From: GCA-003244245 sp050699875
GTDB lineage: Bacteria > Actinomycetota > Actinomycetes > Mycobacteriales > Pseudonocardiaceae
Assembly (NCBI GenBank): GCA_050699875.1
Contig: JBOHFX010000107.1
Coordinates: 19,203-83,202, forward strand
Direction: 5' to 3'
Length of the DNA stretch: 64,000 nt
Shown here piece by piece: positions 16,108 through 25,745 of the stretch (its first letter is position 1; every line of letters starts with the position of its first letter). Below the pieces are notes generated by a model. The model saw only the letters and a list, made by a program, of their open reading frames with translations, made no database searches and was not told the origin of the DNA. A program made the translations under genes and the position numbers.

Positions 16108-17436
16108 TCAGGCTCCGCGTCGGAGTGATTGGTGATCGTCAGCGGGGTGAGTGAGACCAGGCCAGTCGTCGTTCAGATCGGGAACTCGGACCTCGATGAA
16201 GTCGGTGTAGTCGGGCAGGGAGGGATTGCGCCCGCCGACAGAACCGAAGTTGTTGTCGTTGACGATCGCCAGGACGTTGTTGCGCAGCGGTAGCACCGCT
16301 TCGGTGGTGACGTAGGGGAACGTGAACCGCTCGCCCAGCCCGATGTCGCCGGGGCGGGCGCCGACCAGGGAGATCCTTCTGGGATCGGCGATGTCGAGCA
16401 GGTCCACCACTTCCCGCTTGCTCAACAAGCCTGATCGATCGCTGTCATCGAGCTCGACGACGAAGATCTTCTCGAACAGGGCCGCGGCGCCCTGCCGGAA
16501 GTCCCGTTCGATGACGACGTAGCGGTCGTCGCCGATCGCCGTCAGGTCGGCGATGACATGCTGGTCCTGGCCGGGCGGCGTGGTCGGGATGGCCGGATCC
16601 GCCGGATAGACGAAGGTCTTGCCGGTGTAGACCTTCCGGCGCAGGTCGAACTGGAAGACCAGGCGCCGCGTCTTATCCGGCTCGGTGGTCAGCGCACGCT
16701 CCAGCGCGGGGTACAGGAACCGGCCGTCGGTGGAGATCGCCATGCTCTCGAATCCCGAGCTACCTGGCAGGTTCACCGGTTGGCCGGCGGGCGAGAGCAT
16801 GTTTTCCGGCGCGCGTACGCCGGGCGTGGGGATCGGGGCCTCCAGCACCTTGCCGGTGCGGTCGGTGTGCAGCAGGTAGGGCCCGAACTCATCGCCGAAC
16901 CAGAAGGTCCCCTCGCGGTCGATGCGCACCGACTCGGGGTCGAAGTCCCAGCCGGTGAGTAGCCGTTCGGGGCTGGCTTGGCGGTAGATCGGGAACGGGA
17001 TCCTGCGGTCCGGGTCGCGGAGCTGGAACGACTCGAGTACCTCGACCTTGCCAGGCTCGGTGGAGGACCCCGAACGCAGATGCTCGACGCGCACCCGATC
17101 CACCCTCAGGATGAAGTCGCACGAGTTGTTCTTGGCGCCGTACCCGTTGTCCGGCAGTGCCCACTGAGAGCGGCGGGGCCCCTCGATCAGCGCCGAGTAG
17201 CCACCGCGGGGTTGCGGCTGCGGCACGGGGGTGACGCTTGCCGGCGGTGAGGTGGGGCAGTTGACGTTGGTTCCGGGCGGTGCCGCCTCGGTCGGCAGGA
17301 TTGCCCGGCCGATCAGCGTCGGCCGCGCGGGCCGGTCGTCGTCGGCGGCGGCTGAGCCGGCCAGGCCGACCACGGCCAGGCCGAACACGGCCAGACCTGC
17401 CGCAGCGATCGCGAACGGGATCCGGTGTCGTGCCAT
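16108..17436 (-). CDS. secreted esterase-like/phytase-like beta-propeller protein
   Basis: This 442-residue protein has an N-terminal signal peptide (MARHRIPFAIAAAGLAVFGL, cleavage likely at SAAA) and the phytase-like domain (PF13449 type), with GYSALIE, FGDEFGPYLL, GFESMAIS and NDNNFG motifs spread over the propeller. It would act outside the cell, perhaps on a phosphorylated or esterified substrate; the exact activity is unknown. I chose the ATG at 17436 because GGAGGAGGT precedes it; an in-frame ATG lies 36 bp upstream. Confidence 0.85.
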   Translation of the reverse strand: MARHRIPFAIAAAGLAVFGLAVVGLAGSAAADDDRPARPTLIGRAILPTEAAPPGTNVNCPTSPPASVTPVPQPQPRGGYSALIEGPRRSQWALPDNGYGAKNNSCDFILRVDRVRVEHLRSGSSTEPGKVEVLESFQLRDPDRRIPFPIYRQASPERLLTGWDFDPESVRIDREGTFWFGDEFGPYLLHTDRTGKVLEAPIPTPGVRAPENMLSPAGQPVNLPGSSGFESMAISTDGRFLYPALERALTTEPDKTRRLVFQFDLRRKVYTGKTFVYPADPAIPTTPPGQDQHVIADLTAIGDDRYVVIERDFRQGAAALFEKIFVVELDDSDRSGLLSKREVVDLLDIADPRRISLVGARPGDIGLGERFTFPYVTTEAVLPLRNNVLAIVNDNNFGSVGGRNPSLPDYTDFIEVRVPDLNDDWPGLTHPADDHQSLRRGA

Positions 17437-17560
17437 CACGACCTCCTCCAGCGGTGCCGGCGAGGATGCCAAGCAGGGCTGAGCGGACCAGACGTCGGCA
17501 ACATCCCGGTCGAGGGAAATCGACGCTGCACTGAACGAGGGACGTCTTGTGCTGAAAACC

Positions 17561-17591
17561 GGTTCGCCCGCGCTGCCCAGCCGGGCGAACC
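17561..17591. other. 10-bp hairpin in the divergent phytase-like/thioredoxin region
   Basis: ggttcgcccg at 17561-17570 is complementary to 17582-17591 across an 11-nt loop. It lies between the divergent starts (17436 and 17717). It could be an operator or an RNA structure; nothing else is recognisable in this 280-bp gap. Confidence 0.35.
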
Positions 17592-17716
17592 ACTTGCGGT
17601 GCAGGCGCTCTGGCGCTCGCGCTCGGTCAGTCAGACCAGCCGGTCCGATGGTTGCGGAATGCGTGTTGCTCGACCGGTGTTGCCCATGGCACGGACGACA
17701 TCATGCGGAGGTGGCA

Positions 17717-18085
17717 ATGGCGACGGTTGAACTGACGAAGGACAACTTTTCCGAGGTCGTGGGCAGCGCCGAATTGGTGCTGGTCGATTTCTGGGCGTCA
17801 TGGTGTGGACCATGTCGCAGCTTCGGGCCCGTTTTCGATGAGGCCTCCGAGCGTCACCCTGACGCGGTGTTCGGCACCGTCGACACCGAGGCGCAGCGCG
17901 AGCTCGCCGCCGCATTCCGCGTGATGTCCATCCCCACCTTGGTGGTGCTGAGGGAAGGGCTCGTGCTCTACGCCAAGCCGGGCGCCCTGCCGCCGGAGAT
18001 CCTGGACGACCTCGTGGGTCGAGCCCGTGCACTGGACATGGACCAAGTCCGCCGCAACCGCGCCGCTCGGCAGCAGACCGCCTGA
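17717..18085 (+). CDS. thioredoxin
   Basis: This 122-residue cytosolic thioredoxin has the full fold with VDFWASWCGPCRSFGPVF, so the WCGPC active site is intact, and the cis-Pro motif MSIPTLVVLREG. The start is the ATG at 17717 with a GGAGG site; the frame is open upstream without homology. A C-terminal basic tail (QVRRNRAARQQTA) extends past the fold. It is 133 bp upstream of ctaD on the same strand and could help keep copper ligands or other thiols reduced, but that link is only positional. Confidence 0.93.
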   Translation: MATVELTKDNFSEVVGSAELVLVDFWASWCGPCRSFGPVFDEASERHPDAVFGTVDTEAQRELAAAFRVMSIPTLVVLREGLVLYAKPGALPPEILDDLVGRARALDMDQVRRNRAARQQTA

Positions 18086-18218
18086 CCTCTCCCTCGATCC
18101 GGGGGCCGAACCGACAGCCGGCGCTGGCGCAGCTACTATCTGGTCGGGAGCACGATCACTACGGTTGCCTTGGGTCGGTACCGTGCGCGGTGATTCGTGG
18201 ACTACCAGGAGGCAACCT

Positions 18219-19970
18219 GTGACGGCCGTTGCGCCCCCGCCGATCGCCACACGTCCGCACCCGGTGCGCCGCACGGTCAAGGGATCGGCCCTACTGGGGC
18301 TGCTCCAGACCACCGATCACAAGGTGATCGGCATGTTGTACCTCGTCGCCTCGATGGCCTTCTTCTTCATCGGTGGCAGCATGGCAATGCTGATCCGTGG
18401 CGAGCTGGCCCAGCCGGGCCTGCAGTTCCTGTCCAACGAGCAGTACAACCAGCTGTTCACCATGCACGGCACGATCATGCTGTTGTTGTACGCCACGCCG
18501 ATCCTGTTCGCTTTCGCCAATTTGGTGTTGCCGCTGCAGATCGGTTCACCGGACGTCGCCTTTCCTCGGCTCAACGCGTTCTCCTTCTGGCTGTTCCTCT
18601 TCGGCGGCATCATGGTGTTATCCGGATTTCTCACTCCGGGTGGCGCTGCTGACTTCGGCTGGTTCGCCTATACCCCGCTGTCCGACGCCATCCACTCCCC
18701 GGGTGTGGGCGCGGACCTGTGGATCATGGGTCTGGTGGTCGCCGGCCTGGGCACCATCCTGGGCGGGGTCAACATGGTCACCACGGTCGTGTGCCTGCGA
18801 GCGCCCGGGATGACGATGTTCCGGATGCCGATTTTCACCTGGAACATCCTGGTCACGTCGCTGCTCGTGCTCCTGGCGTTCCCGATCCTGACCGCGGCGC
18901 TACTGGGGTTGGAGGCCGATCGGTTGCTCGGGGCGCATGTGTTCGACCCGGCCAACGGCGGCGCGATCCTGTGGCAGCACCTGTTCTGGTTCTTCGGCCA
19001 CCCCGAGGTGTACATCGTCGCGCTGCCCTTCTTCGGCATCGTGTCGGAGATTTTCCCGGTATTTAGCCGCAAACCGTTGTTCGGGTACAAGACTCTGATC
19101 TTCGCCACGTTGTCGATCGGTGCGCTGTCGGTCGTGGTCTGGGCCCACCACATGTACGCCACGGGTGCTGTGCTGCTGCCGTTCTTTGCGTTTACCACTT
19201 TCCTCATCGCGGTGCCCACCGGTATCAAGTTCTTTAACTGGATCGGCACCATGTGGCGAGGACAACTCACGTTCGAGACTCCTATGCTGTTCTCGATCGG
19301 ATTCCTCGTCACCTTCCTGCTCGGTGGGCTGACCGGGGTGTTGTTGGCCGCCCCGGCGATCGACTTCCACGTCGCCGACACCTACTTCGTGGTGGCACAT
19401 TTCCACTACGTGCTCTACGGCACGATCGTCTTTGCCACGTTCGCCGGGATCTACTTCTGGTTCCCGAAGATGACCGGCCGGATGCTCGACGAGCCGCTGG
19501 GCAAGTTCCACTTCTGGGCCACGTTCATCGGCTTCCATCTGACGTTCCTGGTGCAGCACTGGGTAGGCAATGAGGGCATGCCTCGCCGCTACGCCGACTA
19601 CCTGGCCAGCGACGGGTTCACCACGCTGAACATGGTCTCCTCGATCGGCGCGTTCGTGCTGGGCGCCTCTACGCTGCCGTTTTTGTGGAACGTGTTCCGC
19701 AGCTACCGCTACGGCGAGGTCGTGACCGTTGACGATCCGTGGGGCTTCGGCAACTCCTTGGAGTGGGCGACCAGCTGCCCGCCGCCGCGCCACAACTTCA
19801 CCGAACTGCCCCGCATCCGCTCCGAGCGACCGGCATTCGAACTTCATTACCCACACATGTCAGAGCGCATGCGAACCGAGGCGGAGGTAGGCGGCGGGCA
19901 CCCGGCGCCCAGCGAGCAAGCGGCAAAGGCCGTGCAGCAAGAAGAGATCGACGACCCCCGCGAGAAGTGA
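18219..19970 (+). CDS. ctaD: cytochrome c oxidase subunit I
   Basis: Subunit I of the aa3 oxidase reduces O2 to water and pumps protons in the cytoplasmic membrane. The 583-residue product has the family's 12 membrane segments, the heme a ligand context (FTMHGTIMLLLYATP), the CuB/heme a3 region (FWFFGHPEVYIVALPFFGI), the VWAHHMY His pair and VVAHFHYVLYGT. The GTG at 18219 follows GGAGG. The stop overlaps the serB start by GTGA, an arrangement shared with mycobacteria. Other oxidase subunits are elsewhere; ctaB for heme O lies at 55 kb. Confidence 0.97.
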   Translation: MTAVAPPPIATRPHPVRRTVKGSALLGLLQTTDHKVIGMLYLVASMAFFFIGGSMAMLIRGELAQPGLQFLSNEQYNQLFTMHGTIMLLLYATPILFAFANLVLPLQIGSPDVAFPRLNAFSFWLFLFGGIMVLSGFLTPGGAADFGWFAYTPLSDAIHSPGVGADLWIMGLVVAGLGTILGGVNMVTTVVCLRAPGMTMFRMPIFTWNILVTSLLVLLAFPILTAALLGLEADRLLGAHVFDPANGGAILWQHLFWFFGHPEVYIVALPFFGIVSEIFPVFSRKPLFGYKTLIFATLSIGALSVVVWAHHMYATGAVLLPFFAFTTFLIAVPTGIKFFNWIGTMWRGQLTFETPMLFSIGFLVTFLLGGLTGVLLAAPAIDFHVADTYFVVAHFHYVLYGTIVFATFAGIYFWFPKMTGRMLDEPLGKFHFWATFIGFHLTFLVQHWVGNEGMPRRYADYLASDGFTTLNMVSSIGAFVLGASTLPFLWNVFRSYRYGEVVTVDDPWGFGNSLEWATSCPPPRHNFTELPRIRSERPAFELHYPHMSERMRTEAEVGGGHPAPSEQAAKAVQQEEIDDPREK

Positions 19971-21202
19971 CCGGCAACCCACGCACCACCCTGCTGGTGA
20001 CGGTCACCGGGCGGGACAAGCCAGGGGTCGTGTCGGTGATCTTCTCAGCGCTCACCAGGCATGGGGTCGACATCCTCGACGTCGAGCAGGTCGTGATCCG
20101 GGGCCGGATCATTCTCGGCGTCCTGGTGGCTACCACGGCTGATCCTGAGGGCTTGCAGGAGGCCGCCGAGCAGGCCATGGCCAGCATCGGGATGCAGGTG
20201 GAGGTGGAGGTCGGTGCAGACGCGGTAGGCGCGAGCGTCCGCGGGTCCACCCATGTCGTGCTGGTGCTGGGCCGGCCGGTGACGGCACGCGCCTTCACCG
20301 AGACGACCCGCGCGTTGGCCGCATTGGACATCAACATCGACGGCATCCGGCGAATCGCGGACTACCCGGTCACCGGCCTCGAGCTGCTCGTGTCGGTGCC
20401 CAGCAACGGGGCCGGCGAGGCCGCTGATGCTCTGCTGCGTTCCACGTTGGTCAGGATCGCGGCACAGGGCGAGGTCGACCTCGCTGTCGAACGGGTGGGC
20501 ATCGCGCGCCGGGCCAAGCGTCTGGTGGTCTTTGACGTCGACTCGACTCTGGTGCAGGGCGAGGTGATCGAGATACTCGCCGAACACGCCGGGTGCGGGG
20601 CTGAGGTGCGCTCGGTCACCGAGGCCGCGATGCGGGGTGAGCTGGACTTCACCGAGTCGCTGCGTGGCCGGGTGGCGCTGCTGGCGGGCCTGCCGGCCGG
20701 CGTGCTCACCGAAGTGACCAACTCCTTGGAGCTCACGCCCGGGGCTCGTACGACCGTCCGGACCCTCAAGCGGTTGGGGTATCGCTGCGGAGTCGTCTCA
20801 GGTGGCTTCACCCAAATCGTGCGACCGATCGCTGAAGATCTTAACTTGGACTTCTGCACCGCCAACGAGCTCGAGATCCGCGACGGGAAGCTCACCGGCC
20901 AGGTGATCGGCCCGGTGGTGGACCGACCCGGGAAGGCTGACGCACTGCGCAAGGCCGCCGAACACTTCGGGATCCCACTGGCCCAGTGTGTCGCGGTGGG
21001 CGACGGCGCGAATGACATCGACATGCTCACCACTGCCGGACTGGGTGTCGCGTTCAACGCCAAACCGGCACTGCGGGAGGTCGCGGATACCGCGATCACC
21101 CAACCGTTCCTGGACATTGTGCTGTTCGTACTGGGCGTGACCCGCGAGGAGGTCGAAGCCGCCGACGCAGCCGACGGGTTGCTGCGCAGGGTGCCACTGT
21201 GA
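19967..21202 (+). CDS. serB: phosphoserine phosphatase with ACT domains
   Basis: This enzyme hydrolyses phosphoserine to serine, the last step of serine synthesis. The 411-residue product has an N-terminal ACT region (LLVTVTGRDKPGVVSVIFSA), a second ACT-like repeat to about residue 175, and a C-terminal HAD domain with the catalytic DVDST motif (Asp190 and Asp192), VVSGGFTQI and GDGANDIDML. The size and architecture match the SerB2 type. It starts at a GTG overlapping the ctaD stop and ends overlapping the next gene, so the three are translationally coupled. Confidence 0.95.
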   Translation: MTGNPRTTLLVTVTGRDKPGVVSVIFSALTRHGVDILDVEQVVIRGRIILGVLVATTADPEGLQEAAEQAMASIGMQVEVEVGADAVGASVRGSTHVVLVLGRPVTARAFTETTRALAALDINIDGIRRIADYPVTGLELLVSVPSNGAGEAADALLRSTLVRIAAQGEVDLAVERVGIARRAKRLVVFDVDSTLVQGEVIEILAEHAGCGAEVRSVTEAAMRGELDFTESLRGRVALLAGLPAGVLTEVTNSLELTPGARTTVRTLKRLGYRCGVVSGGFTQIVRPIAEDLNLDFCTANELEIRDGKLTGQVIGPVVDRPGKADALRKAAEHFGIPLAQCVAVGDGANDIDMLTTAGLGVAFNAKPALREVADTAITQPFLDIVLFVLGVTREEVEAADAADGLLRRVPL

Positions 21203-21978
21203 GCGTGCTGGCACCCCTGGCCGCGCGGTACGCGAGGTGGTTGAGCTTGCCGGCAGCAGCGACCGCCGACATCACCAACGAGGACCCGGAGTCGGTGCGC
21301 GCGATGCCGCTGGTGCTGCGCATCGAGCGGGACGCGGCGCCGCCGCGCAGCGCGCTGCTGGAGGCGGCAGCGTCAGCTGCGGTGGTGGTATGCCTTGACG
21401 AGCGTTCGCAGCCCGGCGGTCCGTGGTATCCCGAGGTTGCGCCCTGGGTGGCGGGCCGGATCCGCAAGGTCGCCCGGCGCGCTCGCGGCGCGCACTGGAC
21501 CGCGGTGACCGAGCTGCCGGGCAGCACCGTCGAGCGCCGGGGCGCGCAGGTGCGGGCGTTGCTGCCGTGGTTGGTCGACGAGACCCCGAAAGCCGTGACC
21601 CGGCTGCAGGTCGGTGGCACCGACGTGCCTGCCGACGACGCCGGCCCGGCACCGGAAGGGATCCCCGTGCTCTGGCTCGCACCGGAGCCGATGATGACCG
21701 TGGGCAAGGCCGCCGCCCAGGTCGGGCACGCCACCATGCTGCTGGCGGCGCTGCTGACCGGCGACGGCCGAGCAGCAGAGCTGGACAGGTGGGCGGCCGA
21801 CGGCTACCGCTGCGCCGTGCGCATCGCCTCGGTGCAGCGGTGGGCCGCGCTGGCTCCTAGCGACCGGCCAGATCGGGCCTGGCGGGAGCGCGGCGTACTC
21901 GCCGTCCGCGATGCCGGCTTCACCGAAGTGGCGCCCGGCACCGTCACCGTAGCGGCGCAGTGGCCTGCTCGGTCGTGA
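21199..21978 (+). CDS. peptidyl-tRNA hydrolase, PTH2-like
   Basis: The C-terminal 100 residues carry PTH2-type features: APEPMMTVGKAAAQVGHATM near residue 170, then RWAADGYRCAVRIAS. The N-terminal ~160 residues, with RIRKVARRARGAHWTAV, are specific to an actinobacterial group. It would release peptides from stalled peptidyl-tRNA, although catalytic activity is not proven for this branch. It overlaps serB by GTGA and its 3' end overlaps the convergent dinG by 35 bp. Confidence 0.82.
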   Translation: MSVLAPLAARYARWLSLPAAATADITNEDPESVRAMPLVLRIERDAAPPRSALLEAAASAAVVVCLDERSQPGGPWYPEVAPWVAGRIRKVARRARGAHWTAVTELPGSTVERRGAQVRALLPWLVDETPKAVTRLQVGGTDVPADDAGPAPEGIPVLWLAPEPMMTVGKAAAQVGHATMLLAALLTGDGRAAELDRWAADGYRCAVRIASVQRWAALAPSDRPDRAWRERGVLAVRDAGFTEVAPGTVTVAAQWPARS

Positions 21979-24019
21979 CGAGGCGGGCGAGGGCCGCGTG
22001 CACCACGGCCGGATCGGTGGTGGGCCAGAACGGCGGGAGGGATGCGCGCAGGAAAGTGCTGTAGCGGGCAGTAGCCAGCCTCGGGTCCAGGATCGCCACC
22101 ACGCCCCGGTCTTCGGTCGAACGCAGCAGCCGACCGGCGCCCTGAGCAAGCAGCAGCGCGGCGTGCGTTGCCGCCACCGCGAGGAACCCGTTGCCGCCAC
22201 GGGCGGCCACCGCGCGCTGCCGCGCCGAACTGAGCGGGTCGTCGGGCCGCGGAAACGGGATGCGGTCGACCACCACCAGCGACAGTGACCGGCCCGGCAC
22301 GTCAACGCCTTGCCACAGCGACAACGTACCGAAAAGGCAAGTCGATTCGTCCTGCGCGAACTGTTGCACCAGCAGGCCGGTCGCATCGTCGCCCTGGCAC
22401 AGAATGCGAACATCCAGCCGCGACCGCAGCGCCTCGGAGGCTTGCTTGGCGGCCCGCATCGAGGAGAACAGGCCGAGAGTGCGCCCGCCCGCCGCGGTGA
22501 CCAGCGTGGTGAGCTCGTCGAGGTAGGCAGGCAGCAGCCCATCACGACCAGGCGGCGGCAGGTGCGCGGCGGTGTACAGAATCCCGGCTCGGCGGTGCAC
22601 GAACGGCGAGCCTGCATCCAGACCGGTCCACGCCGGGCCGCCGTCGTCGTCGGCCGGTGGCGGCCGTTCGGTGGCAGTTCCGGCGGCTGGTGCTGGGTCC
22701 GGTACCCCGGATGGACGCTGGCGGGGCAGGCCCCACTGCGCGGCGAGCGCGTCGAACGTCCCGCCCAAGGTGAGGGTGGCGGAGGTGAGCACCACCGTTT
22801 GCTGCTCGAACAGCCGCTGCCGCAACAGCTCGGCGACGCGCAGTGGGGCGACCCTCAGCACCCGCCCGCGTACCGTCTCCTCCGCCAGCCAGACGACGTC
22901 GCGCCGCTCGGCCTCACTGTCGGGGCAAGCGACGAGCACCCGGGCGGCAGCCGAGTGCACCTGCTCCAGCGCGGCCAGCGCGAGCCGGCGACGGGCGGCG
23001 GCGTCTGGATCCTCCCGGCGCTCGGTCCCCAGCGCGGTGGTGCACCGGTGCGCCGCGTCGCGCACCACGGTGAGCCCGCCGGCCACCCCAGTGCTCAGGG
23101 TGTCCCAACGCTGCACCGCCGCGTTCCCGAGCAGCAGCGCCAGGCCGTCACCCGCGGCGGCCAACTCGTCGGCGATCTGCTCGTCGATCAGCCGGGCGCA
23201 GCGGCGGGCCGCGGTCTCGACCATGGCCGCGGTGAGCTCCTCGGTGGCCGCGCTGGTGACCCGGTCGACCAGATCGTGTGCCTCGTCGACGACCACGACG
23301 TCGTGGTCGGGGAGCACCTGGCGGTCACCCATCGCGTCGATCGCCAGCAGCGCATGGTTGGTGACCACCACCTCGGCACGGCCGGCGCGAGCCCGGGCCT
23401 GCTCTGCGAAGCAGTCCATGCCCACCGGGCAGCGGGACAGGCCCAAGCACTCGCGGGCACTCACCGACACCTGCCGCCAGGCCCGGTCGGTCACGCCGGG
23501 CACCAGCTCGTCGCGATCCCCGGTGGTGGTGTGCGACGACCATTCATGCAGCCGGGCGATCTGGCGGCCGAGCATCGAGCTCGGCGAGGCCAGCGACGCA
23601 GCCTCGAACAAGTCCTCACCCTCGTCGGTCGGCCCGGTGTTCAACCGGTGCAGGCACAGGTAATTGCGCCGGCCCTTGAGGATCGCGAAGCTCGGGGCCT
23701 CTCCCAGCAGCGGCTCCAGCGCACCGGCCAGCCGTGGCAGGTCCCGGTCCACGAGCTGGCGCTGCAGCGCGATGGTCGCGGTGGAGATCACCACGGTGGT
23801 GCTGGCTGCGACGGCGTGCCGGATCGCCGGAATCAGATACGCCAGCGACTTGCCGGTGCCGGTGCCGGCCTGCACCGCGAGATGCTCGCCGGTGCGGATC
23901 GCCCGATCCACCGCCTCGGCCATCAACACCTGACCCGACCGCTCGGCTCCTCCCAGGGCCTCCACCGCCGCAGCAAGCAGCGCGCCGACGTCCGGCAGGG
24001 TGGTGACGGGGTCGGGCAC
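21944..24019 (-). CDS. dinG: DinG/XPD-family ATP-dependent DNA helicase
   Basis: This superfamily 2 helicase likely unwinds DNA 5'-3' in repair. Motifs in order: Walker A QAGTGTGKSLAYLIPA, motif Ia STATIALQRQL, Fe-S cluster cysteines (YLCLHRL and CLGLSRCPVGMDC), the VVVDEAHDLVDRV DEAH box, VVLTSATLTLGG, and in helicase domain 2 LFGTLSLWQGVDVPG and motif VI-like region. From the preferred GTG at 24019 it is 691 residues; the frame extends 28 codons further with no similarity to the family. Mycobacteria keep a dinG homologue in the same place, just before pncB and clpS. Confidence 0.93.
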   Translation of the reverse strand: MPDPVTTLPDVGALLAAAVEALGGAERSGQVLMAEAVDRAIRTGEHLAVQAGTGTGKSLAYLIPAIRHAVAASTTVVISTATIALQRQLVDRDLPRLAGALEPLLGEAPSFAILKGRRNYLCLHRLNTGPTDEGEDLFEAASLASPSSMLGRQIARLHEWSSHTTTGDRDELVPGVTDRAWRQVSVSARECLGLSRCPVGMDCFAEQARARAGRAEVVVTNHALLAIDAMGDRQVLPDHDVVVVDEAHDLVDRVTSAATEELTAAMVETAARRCARLIDEQIADELAAAGDGLALLLGNAAVQRWDTLSTGVAGGLTVVRDAAHRCTTALGTERREDPDAAARRRLALAALEQVHSAAARVLVACPDSEAERRDVVWLAEETVRGRVLRVAPLRVAELLRQRLFEQQTVVLTSATLTLGGTFDALAAQWGLPRQRPSGVPDPAPAAGTATERPPPADDDGGPAWTGLDAGSPFVHRRAGILYTAAHLPPPGRDGLLPAYLDELTTLVTAAGGRTLGLFSSMRAAKQASEALRSRLDVRILCQGDDATGLLVQQFAQDESTCLFGTLSLWQGVDVPGRSLSLVVVDRIPFPRPDDPLSSARQRAVAARGGNGFLAVAATHAALLLAQGAGRLLRSTEDRGVVAILDPRLATARYSTFLRASLPPFWPTTDPAVVHAALARLVTTEQATAPLR

Positions 24020-24121
24020 AGCGGCAAACGCTACCGTCAGCGACGTGAGGCCGTTACGGACGTCGCCGACCTTCGATGCGACACACCGGTCAAGGCCGAG
24101 CAACCCTGATTCACATCGACG

Positions 24122-25405
24122 TCAGGCAAACACCGTGGGGATAGCCGGCTCTCCAGGAGATAGTCGCAGACCGTCGAGCGGCAGGCTGACCAGCGCGGCT
24201 CGGAGCCGCTCGCGTCCCTGTTCCAGCGTGGACGGCGGGCCAACCGGCTGGCCATCGCGCAGCATCGGCACCGGCAGCACCCGGTCGTGCTCCTCGAGCT
24301 TTGGTTGCTGACCACGCCGGAACACCACCTCTTCGATCGCGGTGCCGCAGGGTTTGTGCCGGCGCAACGCGCTCTTTGCCCAGCCCCGCGACACCTTGGA
24401 CGCGCTTAGCTTGGCCACCGGATGTCCGTCCACCTCGACCAGCTTGTAGATCAGCCCCGCGGTCGGCACGCCCGAACCGGTCACCACCGAGGTACCCACC
24501 CCGTAGGAGTCCACCGGATCGGCGCGCAGCGCCGCGATCGAGTATTCGTCCAGGTCCCCAGAGACCACGATCTGCACGTCCGGCGCACCCAGCCGATCGA
24601 GTTGCTCCCGAGCCTGCCGGGCCAGCACCCCGAGATCTCCCGAGTCGATCCGGATCGCGCGCAACCCCGGACCGGCGACTTCGATGGCGGTGGCGATGCC
24701 CCGGGTGATGTCGAAGGTGTCCACCAGCAGGGTGGTGTCGGTCCCCAGCGCTGCCACCTGCGCTGCGAAAGCGTCCGCCTCGCTATCATGCAGCAGGCTG
24801 AACGCGTGCGCCGCGGTGCCGGTGGTCGGGATGCCGTAGCGCTGCCCGGCCGCCAGGTTGGACGTCGCGCTGAAACCTCCGAGGTAGGCCGCACGGGCGG
24901 CGGCCACCGCCGCTTCCTCGTGGGTGCGCCGGCTACCCATCTCGACCAACGGCCGATCTCCCGTGGCGCTGGCCATCCTGGCCGCCGCCGAGGCCACCGC
25001 GCTGTCGTGGTTGAGCACCGACAGCACCAGCGTTTCCAGCATCACCGCCTCGGCGAAGCTGCCGGTCACCGTCAGCACCGGGGAGCCGGGGAAGTACAGC
25101 TCACCTTCGGGGTAGCCGTCGATGTCGCCGCTGAACCGGTAGCTGGCCAACCAGTCCAGGGTGCGTGGGTCCAGCATGCGGTGCAGGAACGCCAGCTGCT
25201 CTGGACCGAACCGGAACCTGGCCACCGCGTCGAGCAACCGGGGGACACCGGCGACGACCCCGTAGCGGTGGCTGCGCAGCCCGCGGACGAAGACCTCGAA
25301 CGTGCAGCGCCGGGAGGCCGATCCGTCGGCCAGGGCACTGGCAAGCATGGTCAGCTCGTACTGGTCGGTCAGCAGTGCGGTGCTGGTGGGTGTAAGCAGG
25401 GGCAT
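24122..25405 (-). CDS. pncB: nicotinate phosphoribosyltransferase
   Basis: This enzyme converts nicotinate and PRPP to nicotinate mononucleotide in NAD salvage. The 427-residue product starts MPLLTPTSTALLTDQYELTM, the family opening. It has EMGSRRTHEEAA with the phosphorylated His, FSATSNLAAGQRYGIPTTGT, the IDSGDL loop and GVGTSVVTG near the phosphate site. The ATG at 25405 is chosen because upstream codons lack homology. It is divergent from clpS with a 40-bp gap. Confidence 0.95.
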   Translation of the reverse strand: MPLLTPTSTALLTDQYELTMLASALADGSASRRCTFEVFVRGLRSHRYGVVAGVPRLLDAVARFRFGPEQLAFLHRMLDPRTLDWLASYRFSGDIDGYPEGELYFPGSPVLTVTGSFAEAVMLETLVLSVLNHDSAVASAAARMASATGDRPLVEMGSRRTHEEAAVAAARAAYLGGFSATSNLAAGQRYGIPTTGTAAHAFSLLHDSEADAFAAQVAALGTDTTLLVDTFDITRGIATAIEVAGPGLRAIRIDSGDLGVLARQAREQLDRLGAPDVQIVVSGDLDEYSIAALRADPVDSYGVGTSVVTGSGVPTAGLIYKLVEVDGHPVAKLSASKVSRGWAKSALRRHKPCGTAIEEVVFRRGQQPKLEEHDRVLPVPMLRDGQPVGPPSTLEQGRERLRAALVSLPLDGLRLSPGEPAIPTVFA

Positions 25406-25445
25406 CTCAAGAGCGTAGGACCGGTCGTGGTGGGAACATGGGGGT

Positions 25446-25745
25446 ATGACCACACCCGTCGAACTGGAGCAGACCCAGGTCGACCCGGCGGTGAACGAGG
25501 CTGGCACCGCGGACCGGCCTTGGCTGACGATCGTCTGGAACGACCCGGTGAACCTGATGTCCTACGTCACCTACGTGTTCCAGAAGCTCTTTGGATTCAG
25601 CCGCGATGAAGCCACCAAGTTGATGCTGGACGTACACCACAAGGGCCGGGCCGTAGTGACCAGCGGTTCCCGGGACAAGGTCGAGGTCGACGTCGCGAAG
25701 CTGCACGGCGCCGGGCTCTGGGCGACCATGCAGCGCGACGCGTGA
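25446..25745 (+). CDS. clpS: ClpS adaptor for ClpAP/ClpCP protease
   Basis: The 99-residue adaptor delivers N-degron substrates to the Clp protease. A flexible N-terminal tail is followed by the core LTIVWNDPVNLMSYVTYVFQ and the helix DEATKLMLDVHHKGRAVV, with the substrate-pocket residues in NDPVN. It is coupled by GTGA to the next gene. Confidence 0.97.
   Translation: MTTPVELEQTQVDPAVNEAGTADRPWLTIVWNDPVNLMSYVTYVFQKLFGFSRDEATKLMLDVHHKGRAVVTSGSRDKVEVDVAKLHGAGLWATMQRDA

Noticed and set aside
18900..19856. 318-codon reverse frame opposite ctaD
   Set aside because: It is the antisense shadow of a clearly real oxidase gene, rich in charged residues with no recognisable domain.
22310..24109. 599-codon forward frame opposite dinG
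   Set aside because: It is a GC-rich shadow of dinG: composition is low in hydrophobic residues, no domain is recognisable, and the reverse frame has all helicase motifs.
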